NCBI GenBank assembly: GCA_964426135.1
Contig: CAYRPN010000151.1
Span: forward strand, 1-12,946
Reading direction: 5' to 3'
DNA: 12,946 bases
Source of the DNA: CAYRPN01 sp964426135
GTDB taxonomy: Bacteria; Planctomycetota; Phycisphaerae; Phycisphaerales; Phycisphaeraceae
Within the stretch, counting starts at the first letter, position 1, and each line of letters starts with the position of its first letter. The translations under genes and the position numbers were made by a program. The notes under the pieces were generated by a model. The model was not told the DNA's origin, did not search any database, and worked only from the letters and a program-made list of their open reading frames with translations. Shown here piece by piece: positions 1 through 10,083 of this stretch.

Positions 1-22
1 TGCTGACCCGACCCTCCCCCCG

Positions 23-43
23 CCCCTCCCTAGGAGGGAGGGG
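23..43. repeat. 8-bp G/C hairpin near the window edge
   Basis: The arms cccctccc (23-30) and gggagggg (36-43) are exact reverse complements around the 5-base loop tagga. It lies about 50 bases past the stop codon of the minus-strand gene at 96-2759. It could help end that transcript or be one copy of a dispersed palindromic repeat. No run of T follows it on either strand, so a classical intrinsic terminator is not shown. Confidence 0.5.
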
Positions 44-95
44 AGTCCGAATCCATCCATCGGCGGCGTTTACTAAAGTGACCGTCAATAAACGA

Positions 96-2759
<2,664 letters not shown>

Positions 2760-2849
2760 GGCAGGGCTCCCAGCGGCGTGATTCTGCATTCACATTGATC
2801 GGGCGGCATTGAGGGTAACGAGCGAGTCGCGCCCGGATTGCAAGCTCGC

Positions 2850-2883
2850 CGAAGGTTAAGGTGAGGCTCGGCGAACCCCACTA
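2850..2883 (-). repeat. REP-like repeat, family A, degenerate copy
   Basis: This stretch is the reverse complement of 2976-3009 at 29 of 34 positions, including an exact 22-base core (2860-2881 against 2978-2999). The changes fall mostly at the end where the second stem arm would be, so this copy no longer forms the 8-bp stem its partner does. It belongs to the same family as the copies at 10015-10046 and 10279-10310. Confidence 0.75.
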
Positions 2884-2975
2884 ATGCCACATCGTTCAAC
2901 CGATCAGCATGAAAACCAACGGCATGAGGCGGGCGGCGTGTCATCGTGTGATCGAGATTGGGCCGTGGGTGACCC

Positions 2976-3009
2976 TGGTGGGGTTCGCCGAGCCTCACCC
3001 CACCCTACG
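2976..3009 (+). repeat. REP-like repeat, family A, hairpin-forming copy
   Basis: The unit contains an 8-bp stem, GGTGGGGT paired with ACCCCACC, around a loop that begins TCGCCGA, and ends with the tail CTACG. The copies near 10 kb have the same layout but the stem GGTGGGTT/AACCCACC. The seventh stem position and its partner have both changed, so pairing is kept. With the inverted copy at 2850-2883 it forms a pair like the inverted doublets known for REP sequences. Confidence 0.75.
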
Positions 3010-3086
3010 CCAACTACGCCAACCAACTTCGTTGCGCCGTGCGTAGAAGGTACACCGTCAGAATCTACGCGCCGGGCACCGAAACC

Positions 3087-3440
3087 CTATTTGATCGTCG
3101 ATCCGCTGGGCACGGGCTTGCTCGGCGCCAGCACGACCACGTCGGCGATCACTTCGCCGTTCATCGCACTGGCGGCCAGCAGCATGCCGTTGCTTTCCTC
3201 GCCGCGAATCTGCCGCGGAGCAAGGTTCGCCACGACGACAATCTGCTTGCCCACGAGATCCTCCGGCTGGTAGTAGCCGCGGATGCCAGCGCAGATTTGC
3301 CGTTGGTGGTCGCCAAGGTCGATCTGGAGTTTCACCAGTTTGTCGGCGTTCGGATGAAACTCGGCCTTGAGAATCGTTGCGACTCGCAGATCGATCTTGG
3401 CGAAGTCGTCGTAGGTGATGATGGGCTTGATTTCGGGCAT
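3087..3440 (-). CDS. Free-standing tRNA-binding domain protein (Trbp111/CsaA/MetG-C type)
   Basis: A 117-residue protein that is essentially one EMAP/Trbp111-type OB-fold, the domain also found at the C-terminus of many methionyl-tRNA synthetases. The signature is seen in DFAKIDLRVATI (residues 12-23), HPNADKL (29-35) and NLAPRQIRGEESNGMLLAA (72-90). Known relatives bind tRNA as homodimers; CsaA has been described as an export chaperone. I placed the start at the ATG at 3440 because the homology begins there and AAGAGGA lies about 10 bases upstream. The open frame extends 51 codons further upstream, but that extension looks unlike the family. No synthetase gene is in the window, so whether this serves as a split MetG C-domain cannot be told. 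The fold assignment is firm; the specific role is open. Confidence 0.9.
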   Translation of the reverse strand: MPEIKPIITYDDFAKIDLRVATILKAEFHPNADKLVKLQIDLGDHQRQICAGIRGYYQPEDLVGKQIVVVANLAPRQIRGEESNGMLLAASAMNGEVIADVVVLAPSKPVPSGSTIK

Positions 3441-3628
3441 GGGATTGATGTCCTCTTGAATGAACGAGTCTCGGGAATCGAAACCTGCGGTGCTTCGGGG
3501 GTGCCATGGCACTTCATGCATCCGCACAGGGGAATGCGATGAGAATAGCGATTTCGCATGTGAATGTTGCCGATCGCAAGAGCAGGCGAACATGCGATAC
3601 TGGCTATTGAGGCTCCGACAACGCTAGG

Positions 3629-6600
3629 ATGAAGCGTCGCGATCCAGAGCATCAACGCGTGGAACCCACCGCCGCCCCCACAATCCGCGCCACCTCGCCT
3701 CGTCGCCGACGGCTGACCGTCGGCCGGTTGATTGTCTATCCGCTGTTGCTGCTGCTGTGTGCCGCGGTGGGCGCGTTCGTCTATTTCACAAGCCCGGCGC
3801 GAGTCGCGGCCATGGCGAGCGACGCCCTGCACCGCGCCACCGGCGCCGTCGTCAGCGTCCAGAGCGCCACCTTCGACATCAACGGCACCATCCGCCTGTT
3901 CAATGTGGATCTGCGGGTCCCCGGCATCCCCGGCAATCCGCGTGACGGCGATCGCCTCTTCACCGCGGATGAAGTGCTCATCGATCACCATCCCATGGCG
4001 ATGCTTGGCGGCGGGCTGGACATCGAATCGATCAGCCTGATCCGCCCGACCTTCTATCCGACCGAGCACGTGGAGGACGGCAAGTTCACGTTTCAGTTGC
4101 TCAAGCAGCCGCGGCAGCCGAAAAAGGAAACGAAGGATCGCCGCTCGGCTTTCAGCCTGCGCGAGCTGCGCCTGTCGCAGGCCCGCATCGTGCGCGGCGA
4201 GATTCAGGCCGGCGTCTATCGCGAACTGCAATCCGTCGTGCTCAGCGGCGAACTGACGCGCGAGGAAGGCGAGGCGGCGCCGTTCCTGTTTGATCTGCGC
4301 CAGCAGGCGGGCGAGCAACCGCTCGTTCTGTCCGGGTCGTTCACGCCGGCACAGGAGACGCTGATCGCCAAGCTGCAACTGGATCGCTTCACATCGAACG
4401 ATCCGCGTCTGGCCATGTTGCCCAGGCGGCTTCGCGCCACGCTCGATCAACTCAAGCCCACGGGCCAGTTCTCGGCAATCACCTTCGGTTATGACCCGAC
4501 GCGCAGGTTCCACGCTTCGGTCGAACTGCAGGACGGAGCCGTCACCATCCCCTGGGGCCAGACCGAATTGCAGGTCGTCAATACCCGCGGCCCCATCAGC
4601 ATCGAGCAGAACAACCGGCTCACCGTCGATCTGAAGGGCGAGGCGCGCGGCTCCAACTACGGCGGCAAGTACGAGGTGAAGGGCGTCGTCGATGGCTTCG
4701 GCGACGATGCCGCGTTTGATCTGCAGATGAAACTCGCCAGTCATCTGCCGGAGCGTCCGCAGGACGTGCATCTGTTGCCGGGATTGCTGCGTTTCTGGAT
4801 CGATCGCTACGGAATCAAAGGCCAGTTCTTCGTCGATGTCAACGTCCAGCGCGACCCGGCCAGCGGAGAGATTCTCACGCACGGCACCGTGGACCTGATT
4901 GATGCGTCGATCACCTATGCGTTCTTCAAGTATCCGCTGGAGCAGGCGAAGGGCCGGCTCGTGTTCGACGATGAACAGGTGATCATCCAGAGCATCACCG
5001 GCGTGGGGCCGGCGGATGCGAAAGGCAGGCGCGCCAAGATCGTCGTCAACGGCGAAGTGATCGGCACGGGCAAATATCCGGGCGTGCACATCCGCGCGAA
5101 AGCAGTCGATGCGCCGATTGATGACAGCCTCAGAGCTGCGCTGCAGGAGGGACAGCGCGATCTGGTCGACCTGTTTCAGGACCCGCAGCAGTTCCGCAGA
5201 CTCAGCGATGACGCCGCCGGCGTAATCCAGACCGCCGCGCAGCGCGACGCGCGGCAGAAGGAACTCGCCAGGCTCGCTGCCAGGCGACGGGAACTGGAGA
5301 CCGCCAACCCCATCGACCCCGACGCCCTGATCGCCAACCAGACGGCCATCGATCGCGTCAACGCGCAGTTGTCGCGGCCGGTGTTCGAGCCGGGCGGCCT
5401 GGCGAATGTCGTGATCGACGCGGTGTCGCTGCCCGGGCACAAGGAGCCGACGATCGTCGTCGAGGCGGAACTGGCCGGATTCAACGTGCTTTACCGGCAG
5501 TGGCCCTACCCGCTGACCATCGACAGCGGCAAGCTGACTCTGACTTTGCCCAGTCACGTGAAGGTGCAGGGACTCAAGGCGCATGGGCTCAGCGGCGGGA
5601 CGCTCACGCTCGAAGGTGAACTGAGGCCCGATCCAACGAACCACCGCCGCGTCGTACCAGACCTGATACTCACCGCCGCGGACGCGCCGATCGATGATCT
5701 GCTGCTGGCGACGGTCCACGAAACACAGGCGAAATGGCTTCGCGATCTGCAGGTCAAGGGCAAACTGCAGGCACAAGGAACCATCGGCAGCGACGAACAG
5801 CAGCGACTCGATCTGCATGTAAACGTCGCGCTGGACGGCGGCACTGCACGCCCGCATGGCGGCGAGCTGCTGCTGACGGATTTCAACAGCAGGCTCGCGG
5901 TGCGCCGCGACGGCGTGGACATCGAATCGGTGGAGGCGAAACGCGGCGAAGGCTCGCTGCGCGTCTCGCGCCGCAAGGCGACGGATCAGGCCGCGGCGCA
6001 GCTCGTGCTGGAAGGCGCGAAGCTGCGGTTTGAGGATCACCTGTGGGATCTGATTCCTCCCGGCGAGCAGGCGCGGGTGACGATGCGCCAGCTAGCGGAG
6101 AAGTTCGTTCCCAGCGGGGAGTTCGATTTCACGCTGGTGAGCAACACCGGCGCGACGACGCCGGCGAAGTCTCGTCCGGCAGGGCCGCTTGAAGCGGCCC
6201 TGCCTGCGGCGGCCCTGCCTGCGGCGGCGGGCGGCGAGCCATTTGACTATCGCCTGGAACTGTTGCCGCGCTCGCTCAACTTCACGCTCGGCAAGACGCC
6301 GGTGAATCTGACGGGCGTGTCGGGCAGGGTCGTCGTCACGCCGAAGCTGATCGAGTTGGAAAAGCTCAAAGCAGGCTTCGCCTGCGGCCGCGTCGCCATC
6401 AGCGGATTCCTTCAGCAGAGCGGCGGCGGGTACGACCTGATCATCGATGCGGAGGCGGAGAAGATCTGCGAGATCGCCCGCACGCTTCTGCCGCAGGGAG
6501 CCGTCGCCGCGATCGACGGACTGCAACTGGAAGGCGCCTACAAGATGCAGGGCGCCCGGTTGACGCACACGCCTGTCGCCAGGGTCGGCGATGGACCCGG

Positions 6601-7633
6601 CTCGCCTGTTGCCGACACCGGCTCCAAGCCAGGCACGCTGGACGCTGCCGGGCTTCGCTTCGACGGCGTCATCAAGCTCGCCAACGCCAAGGCCGTCGTC
6701 GCCGGACCGGTCACCGAACTTTACGGCGACTTGAAACTGAGCGTCGCGGCACGCCCCGATGCGCCGGTGACCGTCGACCTGAAGCTCGACCAGGCGAGCA
6801 TGCGGACCGTGGACCGACTCATCGAGCCGTTCAGCGTGCGCGTCAGCAACACGAAGAAGCCCGGACTCTACGAGATCAGCGACTTCAAGGGCCTGATGTA
6901 CGGCGGCATGGTCATGGGCAAAGGCTCCACGTGGCGGCAGGATGACAAGACGCGATTCAAGATCGATTCGCTGACGCTCCAGGAAGTGGAGTTGGAGCCG
7001 TTCCTGTCTCCGCTCGATCCGAAGTTCAAGCGGGTCGAAGGCGCTCCGGGCTTGCGGGTGCTCAGCGACAAAGGCATCTTCATCCTGAACCCCAGGCCCG
7101 CCGACGATCTCGTCAAACGCGAGCGCACCGGCCTGCTTTCCGCCAGCCTGTCGATCGAGGGCGCCGTCGAAGACCCCCGATCCCGCACGGGACGCGGCGA
7201 TCTTCGCATCCGCGACGCGTCGCTCTACGAGACGCCGCTGGGACTGGCGGTGCTTCAGATTCTCAACCTCGCCGCGCCGGTGCATCGCTCTTTCCGCAGC
7301 GTCGAGGCGGGCTATCTCATCGATGGCGACACCGTGCATCTGGAATCGATCGTGTTCGCCGCCCCGACCCTCACCATCGCCGGCAAAGGCAACATGAAGT
7401 ACAGCACGCTGGAGATCGATCTGGACATGACCACGGCGAATCCGAAACTGGACCTGGGACCGGTGACGGACATTCTGAAGATGCTGCGCGATGAACTGGT
7501 GAGCATCAAGGTCACCGGCACGCTGACGAAGCCCAAGACAGAGTTGCGAACGCTCAAGGGCGTCGGCGGCGCGGTGGGCGACCTGATCGGCAAGCCCAAG
7601 GAACCGAAGAGCCGGCCCATCAAGCCGGAGTGA
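3629..7633 (+). CDS. AsmA/TamB-like large envelope protein
   Basis: A 1334-residue protein with one N-terminal membrane segment (about residues 31-52, LIVYPLLLLLCAAVGAFVYF) and a long chain of amphipathic beta repeats. It ends in an AsmA-like C-terminal region (about 1190-1310) with the familiar order 'sl.G...dp' / 'LGLAVLQILNL' / 'TLTIAGKGNM'. Such proteins are anchored in the inner membrane and span the periplasm; the AsmA/TamB/YhdP group is thought to form a lipid-conducting groove to the outer membrane. Residues about 505-580 are a charged, probably helical insert interrupting the beta pattern. Residues about 850-868 are encoded by an in-frame palindromic repeat (6178-6225), giving an Ala/Pro-rich stretch with AALPA twice. 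The ATG at 3629 has only a weak upstream purine tract. Its end overlaps the convergent gene by 14 bases. The superfamily is well supported; the exact subfamily and cargo are not. Confidence 0.85.
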   Translation: MKRRDPEHQRVEPTAAPTIRATSPRRRRLTVGRLIVYPLLLLLCAAVGAFVYFTSPARVAAMASDALHRATGAVVSVQSATFDINGTIRLFNVDLRVPGIPGNPRDGDRLFTADEVLIDHHPMAMLGGGLDIESISLIRPTFYPTEHVEDGKFTFQLLKQPRQPKKETKDRRSAFSLRELRLSQARIVRGEIQAGVYRELQSVVLSGELTREEGEAAPFLFDLRQQAGEQPLVLSGSFTPAQETLIAKLQLDRFTSNDPRLAMLPRRLRATLDQLKPTGQFSAITFGYDPTRRFHASVELQDGAVTIPWGQTELQVVNTRGPISIEQNNRLTVDLKGEARGSNYGGKYEVKGVVDGFGDDAAFDLQMKLASHLPERPQDVHLLPGLLRFWIDRYGIKGQFFVDVNVQRDPASGEILTHGTVDLIDASITYAFFKYPLEQAKGRLVFDDEQVIIQSITGVGPADAKGRRAKIVVNGEVIGTGKYPGVHIRAKAVDAPIDDSLRAALQEGQRDLVDLFQDPQQFRRLSDDAAGVIQTAAQRDARQKELARLAARRRELETANPIDPDALIANQTAIDRVNAQLSRPVFEPGGLANVVIDAVSLPGHKEPTIVVEAELAGFNVLYRQWPYPLTIDSGKLTLTLPSHVKVQGLKAHGLSGGTLTLEGELRPDPTNHRRVVPDLILTAADAPIDDLLLATVHETQAKWLRDLQVKGKLQAQGTIGSDEQQRLDLHVNVALDGGTARPHGGELLLTDFNSRLAVRRDGVDIESVEAKRGEGSLRVSRRKATDQAAAQLVLEGAKLRFEDHLWDLIPPGEQARVTMRQLAEKFVPSGEFDFTLVSNTGATTPAKSRPAGPLEAALPAAALPAAAGGEPFDYRLELLPRSLNFTLGKTPVNLTGVSGRVVVTPKLIELEKLKAGFACGRVAISGFLQQSGGGYDLIIDAEAEKICEIARTLLPQGAVAAIDGLQLEGAYKMQGARLTHTPVARVGDGPGSPVADTGSKPGTLDAAGLRFDGVIKLANAKAVVAGPVTELYGDLKLSVAARPDAPVTVDLKLDQASMRTVDRLIEPFSVRVSNTKKPGLYEISDFKGLMYGGMVMGKGSTWRQDDKTRFKIDSLTLQEVELEPFLSPLDPKFKRVEGAPGLRVLSDKGIFILNPRPADDLVKRERTGLLSASLSIEGAVEDPRSRTGRGDLRIRDASLYETPLGLAVLQILNLAAPVHRSFRSVEAGYLIDGDTVHLESIVFAAPTLTIAGKGNMKYSTLEIDLDMTTANPKLDLGPVTDILKMLRDELVSIKVTGTLTKPKTELRTLKGVGGAVGDLIGKPKEPKSRPIKPE
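6178..6204. repeat. Perfect 27-base palindrome inside the AsmA-like gene
   Basis: Arms of 13 bases, ggcagggccgctt (6178-6190) and aagcggccctgcc (6192-6204), pair exactly around a single central g at 6191. It is read in frame as part of residues about 850-859 of the AsmA-like protein, between two beta-rich blocks. It looks like a REP-type palindrome tolerated in a linker rather than conserved protein sequence. Confidence 0.75.
6196..6225 (+). repeat. 15-base tandem duplication overlapping the palindrome
   Basis: The unit ggccctgcctgcggc occurs twice back to back (6196-6210 and 6211-6225). Because 15 is a multiple of three, the reading frame is kept and the pentapeptide AALPA is doubled. The first copy overlaps the right arm of the palindrome at 6178-6204, so one arm has probably been duplicated in place. 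Confidence 0.8.
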
Positions 7634-8069
7634 GTCCGCTGCCGCGCCACGCGGCGCCGATCTCGCGCGGCTCCCCCGCCTGCGCCTCCTCCTCCGCTGC
7701 ACGGACCATCGCACGCCAGCGATTCCCTGTGATCCGCGTCATTTCTATCGTCGCCCGGCAACGTCGCAGGTTCACGTCGATCACGATTCGGCTCGCTGTC
7801 CAAAGGCGTGGAACGAACGTTCCCTCGTCCACCCGCCGAGCGCTGCCGCGACCGCCGCTGATCGGACCTTCGTAGGTCAGATACACCCGGCGATGCGGTT
7901 GAATCGGCTTCATGGCGAACGTTCGTGCGCCCAGCCATTGCTCGCTGGGCAGGTCGCAGCGCGCGGTCCAGAGCAGGCCGGTTGGATCGAGCGGATCGGC
8001 GAGCAGCCAGTCGTAGTGGCCGCCGGCGCGGGTCGTGTGGCGGAGCAGAACCGTGGGAAGCGATTGCAT
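7620..8069 (-). CDS. LigD N-terminal-like (3'-phosphoesterase fold) protein
   Basis: A 149-residue single-domain protein resembling the N-terminal phosphoesterase domain of the bacterial DNA ligase LigD, in the stand-alone form. Visible marks are VLLRHTTRAGGHYDWLL (residues 7-23, with the family's HYD/HWD histidine), LWTARCDLP (33-41) and the characteristic YLTYEGPISGGRGSARRV (63-80). In LigD this domain trims 3' ends during end joining; whether this protein is catalytic is inference. I chose the ATG at 8069 since the family pattern begins right after it; an upstream TTG at 8102 is possible. No ligase, polymerase or Ku gene is nearby. Its last codons overlap the end of the AsmA-like gene by 14 bases on the opposite strand. 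It lies 94 bases after accD and could share its transcript. Confidence 0.72.
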   Translation of the reverse strand: MQSLPTVLLRHTTRAGGHYDWLLADPLDPTGLLWTARCDLPSEQWLGARTFAMKPIQPHRRVYLTYEGPISGGRGSARRVDEGTFVPRLWTASRIVIDVNLRRCRATIEMTRITGNRWRAMVRAAEEEAQAGEPREIGAAWRGSGLTPA

Positions 8070-8163
8070 GAGAGGATGCGAAGCGGCAAGCCGCGACGGC
8101 AACGCAGGAACCCTTGACGCGCGACATGCTCAGAACGCAGGACCCGGAACGAAGAGCGTTCCT

Positions 8164-9066
8164 TCACTTGCCCGCGTAGTCGATGATCCTCGAAATCTCA
8201 TTGCGCAGATCGTTGCGATGCACGACGCGGTCGATGAAGCCCTTGCTGACGAGGTGTTCGCTGGTCTGGAATCCGTCGGGCAGTTCCTGCCGCACGGTGT
8301 TGGCGATGACGCGCGGGCCGGCGAATCCGATGAGCGCCTTGGGCTCAGCGATGATCACATCGCCGAGCATTGCGAAGCTGGCGGTGACGCCACCGGTGGT
8401 CGGATCGGTGAGCACGCTGATGAACAGGCCGCCCTCGTCGTCCAGCCGCGCCAGGGCCGCGCTCGTCTTGGCCATCTGCATCAGGCTGATCGCGCTTTCC
8501 TGCATGCGGGCGCCGCCGGAACAGCTCACGACGATGACCGGCCGATCGGTTTCGATGCCCAGTTCGATCGTGCGCGTCACTTTCTCACCCACCACCGCGC
8601 CCATCGAGCCCATCATGAACCGGTTATCCATGCACGCCAGCACCACGCCGCGGCCCTTGATGTAGCCCTTGCCCGCCAGGCACGCATCCTTGTGCCCCGT
8701 CTTCTTCGCCTCGCCCACCAGGCGATCCTTGTACGGTTTCAGGTCCACGAAATCGAGCTTGTCGCTGGGCGCCAGGTCTTCCCACATCGGCTCGAAGCTG
8801 TCCGGATCGCACAGGAGCTTCACGCGCTCGTCAGCCCCGATGCGGAAATGATGCTGACATTCCGGGCACACGTGCTGGTTCTGCTCCACGTTCTTGCGAT
8901 AGAGCATCGCCCCGCAGCTTGGGCACCGCATCCACAGGCCCTCGGGAATGTCCGACTTCCGGCTCGACTCGCGCCCCTTGTGCCAGTTGCGAGGATCGGT
9001 GCCGCCGGCCACGCCTGAAGGAAGATTGCCGGGCGCGCCCGGAGCGGGTGACGGAACCTGCGTCAT
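8164..9066 (-). CDS. accD: Acetyl-CoA carboxylase carboxyltransferase subunit beta
   Basis: AccD pairs with AccA to transfer the carboxyl group from carboxybiotin to acetyl-CoA, making malonyl-CoA for fatty acid synthesis in the cytoplasm. The 300-residue length fits the family. The N-terminal four-cysteine zinc ribbon is intact: C48, C51, C67 and C70, spaced C-x2-C-x15-C-x2-C. The crotonase-fold core shows SCSGGARMQES (181-191), DPTTGGVTASFAMLGDV (221-237) and IGFAGPRVI (246-254). I chose the ATG at 9066 because AAAGGA stands about 6 bases before it; an in-frame ATG at 9087 and a TTG at 9150 are weaker. The residues before C48 form a Pro/Gly-rich tail, somewhat longer than in E. coli. The gene diverges from the FAH-family gene. 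No accA is in the window. Confidence 0.97.
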   Translation of the reverse strand: MTQVPSPAPGAPGNLPSGVAGGTDPRNWHKGRESSRKSDIPEGLWMRCPSCGAMLYRKNVEQNQHVCPECQHHFRIGADERVKLLCDPDSFEPMWEDLAPSDKLDFVDLKPYKDRLVGEAKKTGHKDACLAGKGYIKGRGVVLACMDNRFMMGSMGAVVGEKVTRTIELGIETDRPVIVVSCSGGARMQESAISLMQMAKTSAALARLDDEGGLFISVLTDPTTGGVTASFAMLGDVIIAEPKALIGFAGPRVIANTVRQELPDGFQTSEHLVSKGFIDRVVHRNDLRNEISRIIDYAGK

Positions 9067-9149
9067 GGTGTTTCCTTTGAGTGCCATCTTTTTGATACCT
9101 TGGTCCGCCGCACGCCACCTGTTTGCCAACTCCCATTCGAGGTTTCCCA
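9067..9149. promoter_or_regulatory. Divergent promoter region between accD and the FAH-family gene
   Basis: These 83 bases separate the two start codons and must hold both leaders unless one transcript starts inside the other gene. Ribosome-binding sites are visible at each end: AAAGGA reading leftward before the accD ATG, and GAGG seven bases before the rightward ATG at 9150. The T-rich run at 9089-9093 is the only low-GC stretch. No clear -35/-10 pair can be fixed by eye. Confidence 0.5.
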
Positions 9150-9965
9150 ATGAGGATTGTACGTTTTATCGACGATCAGGGCCAAATGCACCTCGGTCGG
9201 CCCCCCGCCGGCTGGGATCCCCAGCACCCCGGCTCCGTCGAAATCCTCGACGGCACTCTCTTCGGCCCCCACATCGCCACCGGCCGCCTCGTCGCCGTCC
9301 GCAAACTGCTTGCCCCGATCACCCCGGTCAACATCTTCTGCATCGGCCTCAATTACCGCGAGCACGCCAAGGAATCCAACAGCCCGATCCCCGAACATCC
9401 CGTCATCTTCATGAAACCCACGACCGCCGTGACCAACCCCGGCGATCCCATCCGCATTCCCAAGGTCTGCACCGACGAGGTCGACTACGAGTGCGAACTG
9501 GCCGTGGTCATCGGCAAGACCGCCCGCGATGTCTCCGAAGCCGACGCCCTCCGTCACGTGCTCGGCTACACCGCGGCCAACGACGTCTCCGCCCGCAAGT
9601 GGCAACGCAACGGCGGCGGCGGCCAGTGGATTCGCGGCAAGAGCTTCGACACCTTCTGCCCGCTGGGGCCCATGCTCGTCACTGCCGACGAAATCCCCGA
9701 CCCGCAAGCCCTTCGCATCAGCACCACCATCCACGGCCAGAAACTCCAGGACCACACCACCGGCGACATGATCTTCCCCGTCAGCAAACTCATCAGCTTC
9801 CTCAGCAAAGACACCACGCTGCTGCCGGGCACCATCATCCTCACCGGCACGCCCCAAGGCGTCGGCTTCGCCCGCACGCCGCCACGCTGGCTGGTGCCGG
9901 GCGACCAGGTGGTGGTCGAAGTGGAAACGATCGGCAAGCTGACGAATCCGGTGGTGGCCGCGTGA
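9150..9965 (+). CDS. Fumarylacetoacetate hydrolase (FAH) family enzyme
   Basis: A 271-residue member of the FAH superfamily, cytoplasmic metal-dependent enzymes that hydrolyse, decarboxylate or isomerise beta-keto or hydroxy-dienoic acids. Visible marks are CIGLNYREHAKESN (residues 64-77), FMKP (87-90), the metal ligands E114 and E116 (YECELAVVIG) with D145 (AANDVSARKWQ), RGKSFDTFCPLGP (162-174) and LTGTPQGVGF (231-240). The residues expected for activity are therefore present. Substrate cannot be read from sequence; relatives are annotated as 2-hydroxyhepta-2,4-diene-1,7-dioate isomerase or ureidoglycolate lyase-like, and automatic names are unreliable. The ATG at 9150 has GAGG seven bases upstream and begins MRIVRF, usual for the family; a TTG at 9123 has less support. 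The stop codon lies inside the first copy of a 32-base-period tandem repeat. Confidence 0.93.
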   Translation: MRIVRFIDDQGQMHLGRPPAGWDPQHPGSVEILDGTLFGPHIATGRLVAVRKLLAPITPVNIFCIGLNYREHAKESNSPIPEHPVIFMKPTTAVTNPGDPIRIPKVCTDEVDYECELAVVIGKTARDVSEADALRHVLGYTAANDVSARKWQRNGGGGQWIRGKSFDTFCPLGPMLVTADEIPDPQALRISTTIHGQKLQDHTTGDMIFPVSKLISFLSKDTTLLPGTIILTGTPQGVGFARTPPRWLVPGDQVVVEVETIGKLTNPVVAA

Positions 9966-10023
9966 GGCACATCGGTGCCCCGCGTAGGGTGAGGTGAGGC
10001 GCATCGGTGCCCCGCGTAGGGTG
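9962..10023 (+). repeat. Two-copy tandem repeat, period 32, spanning a stop codon
   Basis: Bases 9962-9991 and 9994-10023 match at 29 of 30 positions; the one difference is a at 9969 against g at 10001. The shared core is atcggtgccccgcgtagggt. The first copy supplies the tga stop (9963-9965) of the FAH-family gene; the second runs into the family A repeat at 10015. Its cgtagggtg and gtgaggc words also occur in the reverse complement of the copy at 2976-3009, so it is probably a relative of family A. Confidence 0.85.
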
Positions 10024-10046
10024 GGTTGAGTCCGCGAAACCCACCA
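10015..10046 (-). repeat. REP-like repeat, family A, left inverted arm
   Basis: This is an exact 32-base reverse complement of 10279-10310, and the match stops abruptly on both sides. On the minus strand it reads as an 8-bp stem GGTGGGTT/AACCCACC around the loop TCGCGGACTC, followed by the tail CTACG. Confidence 0.9.
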
Positions 10047-10083
10047 TCCGATCACCGTGAGCCCTAAGCCGGCCAAGCCGGAG

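Larger units (their letters stand above)
2760..3086. other. Intergenic gap with an inverted repeat pair
   Basis: I see no credible gene in these 327 bases. They hold the upstream region of the PSCyt1/DUF1549 gene and, at 2850-3009, two inverted copies of a 34-base repeat separated by 92 bases. A 7-bp inverted repeat (gcgtaga 3041-3047, tctacgc 3064-3070) lies just past the stop of the tRNA-binding-domain gene. No strong sigma70-type promoter for the minus-strand gene stands out. Confidence 0.5.

Noticed and set aside
3041..3070. 7-bp inverted repeat as a terminator for the tRNA-binding-domain gene
   Set aside because: The stem is short, the loop is 16 bases and no T-tract follows on the relevant strand.
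3332..6040. A 902-codon open frame on the minus strand, and similar long open frames opposite other genes such as 78-1982 (+) and 6092-7714 (-)
   Set aside because: They lie opposite well-supported genes, their translations are Arg/Ala/His/Leu-rich with no recognisable motif, and GC-rich DNA with biased third positions produces such shadows.
8070..8102. TTG start at 8102 for the LigD-like gene
   Set aside because: No ribosome-binding site is visible and the family pattern begins right after the ATG at 8069.
9067..9150. Longer AccD from the TTG at 9150 or the ATG at 9087
   Set aside because: The ATG at 9066 has the best ribosome-binding site and gives the usual family length; the TTG would overlap the start codon of the divergent gene.
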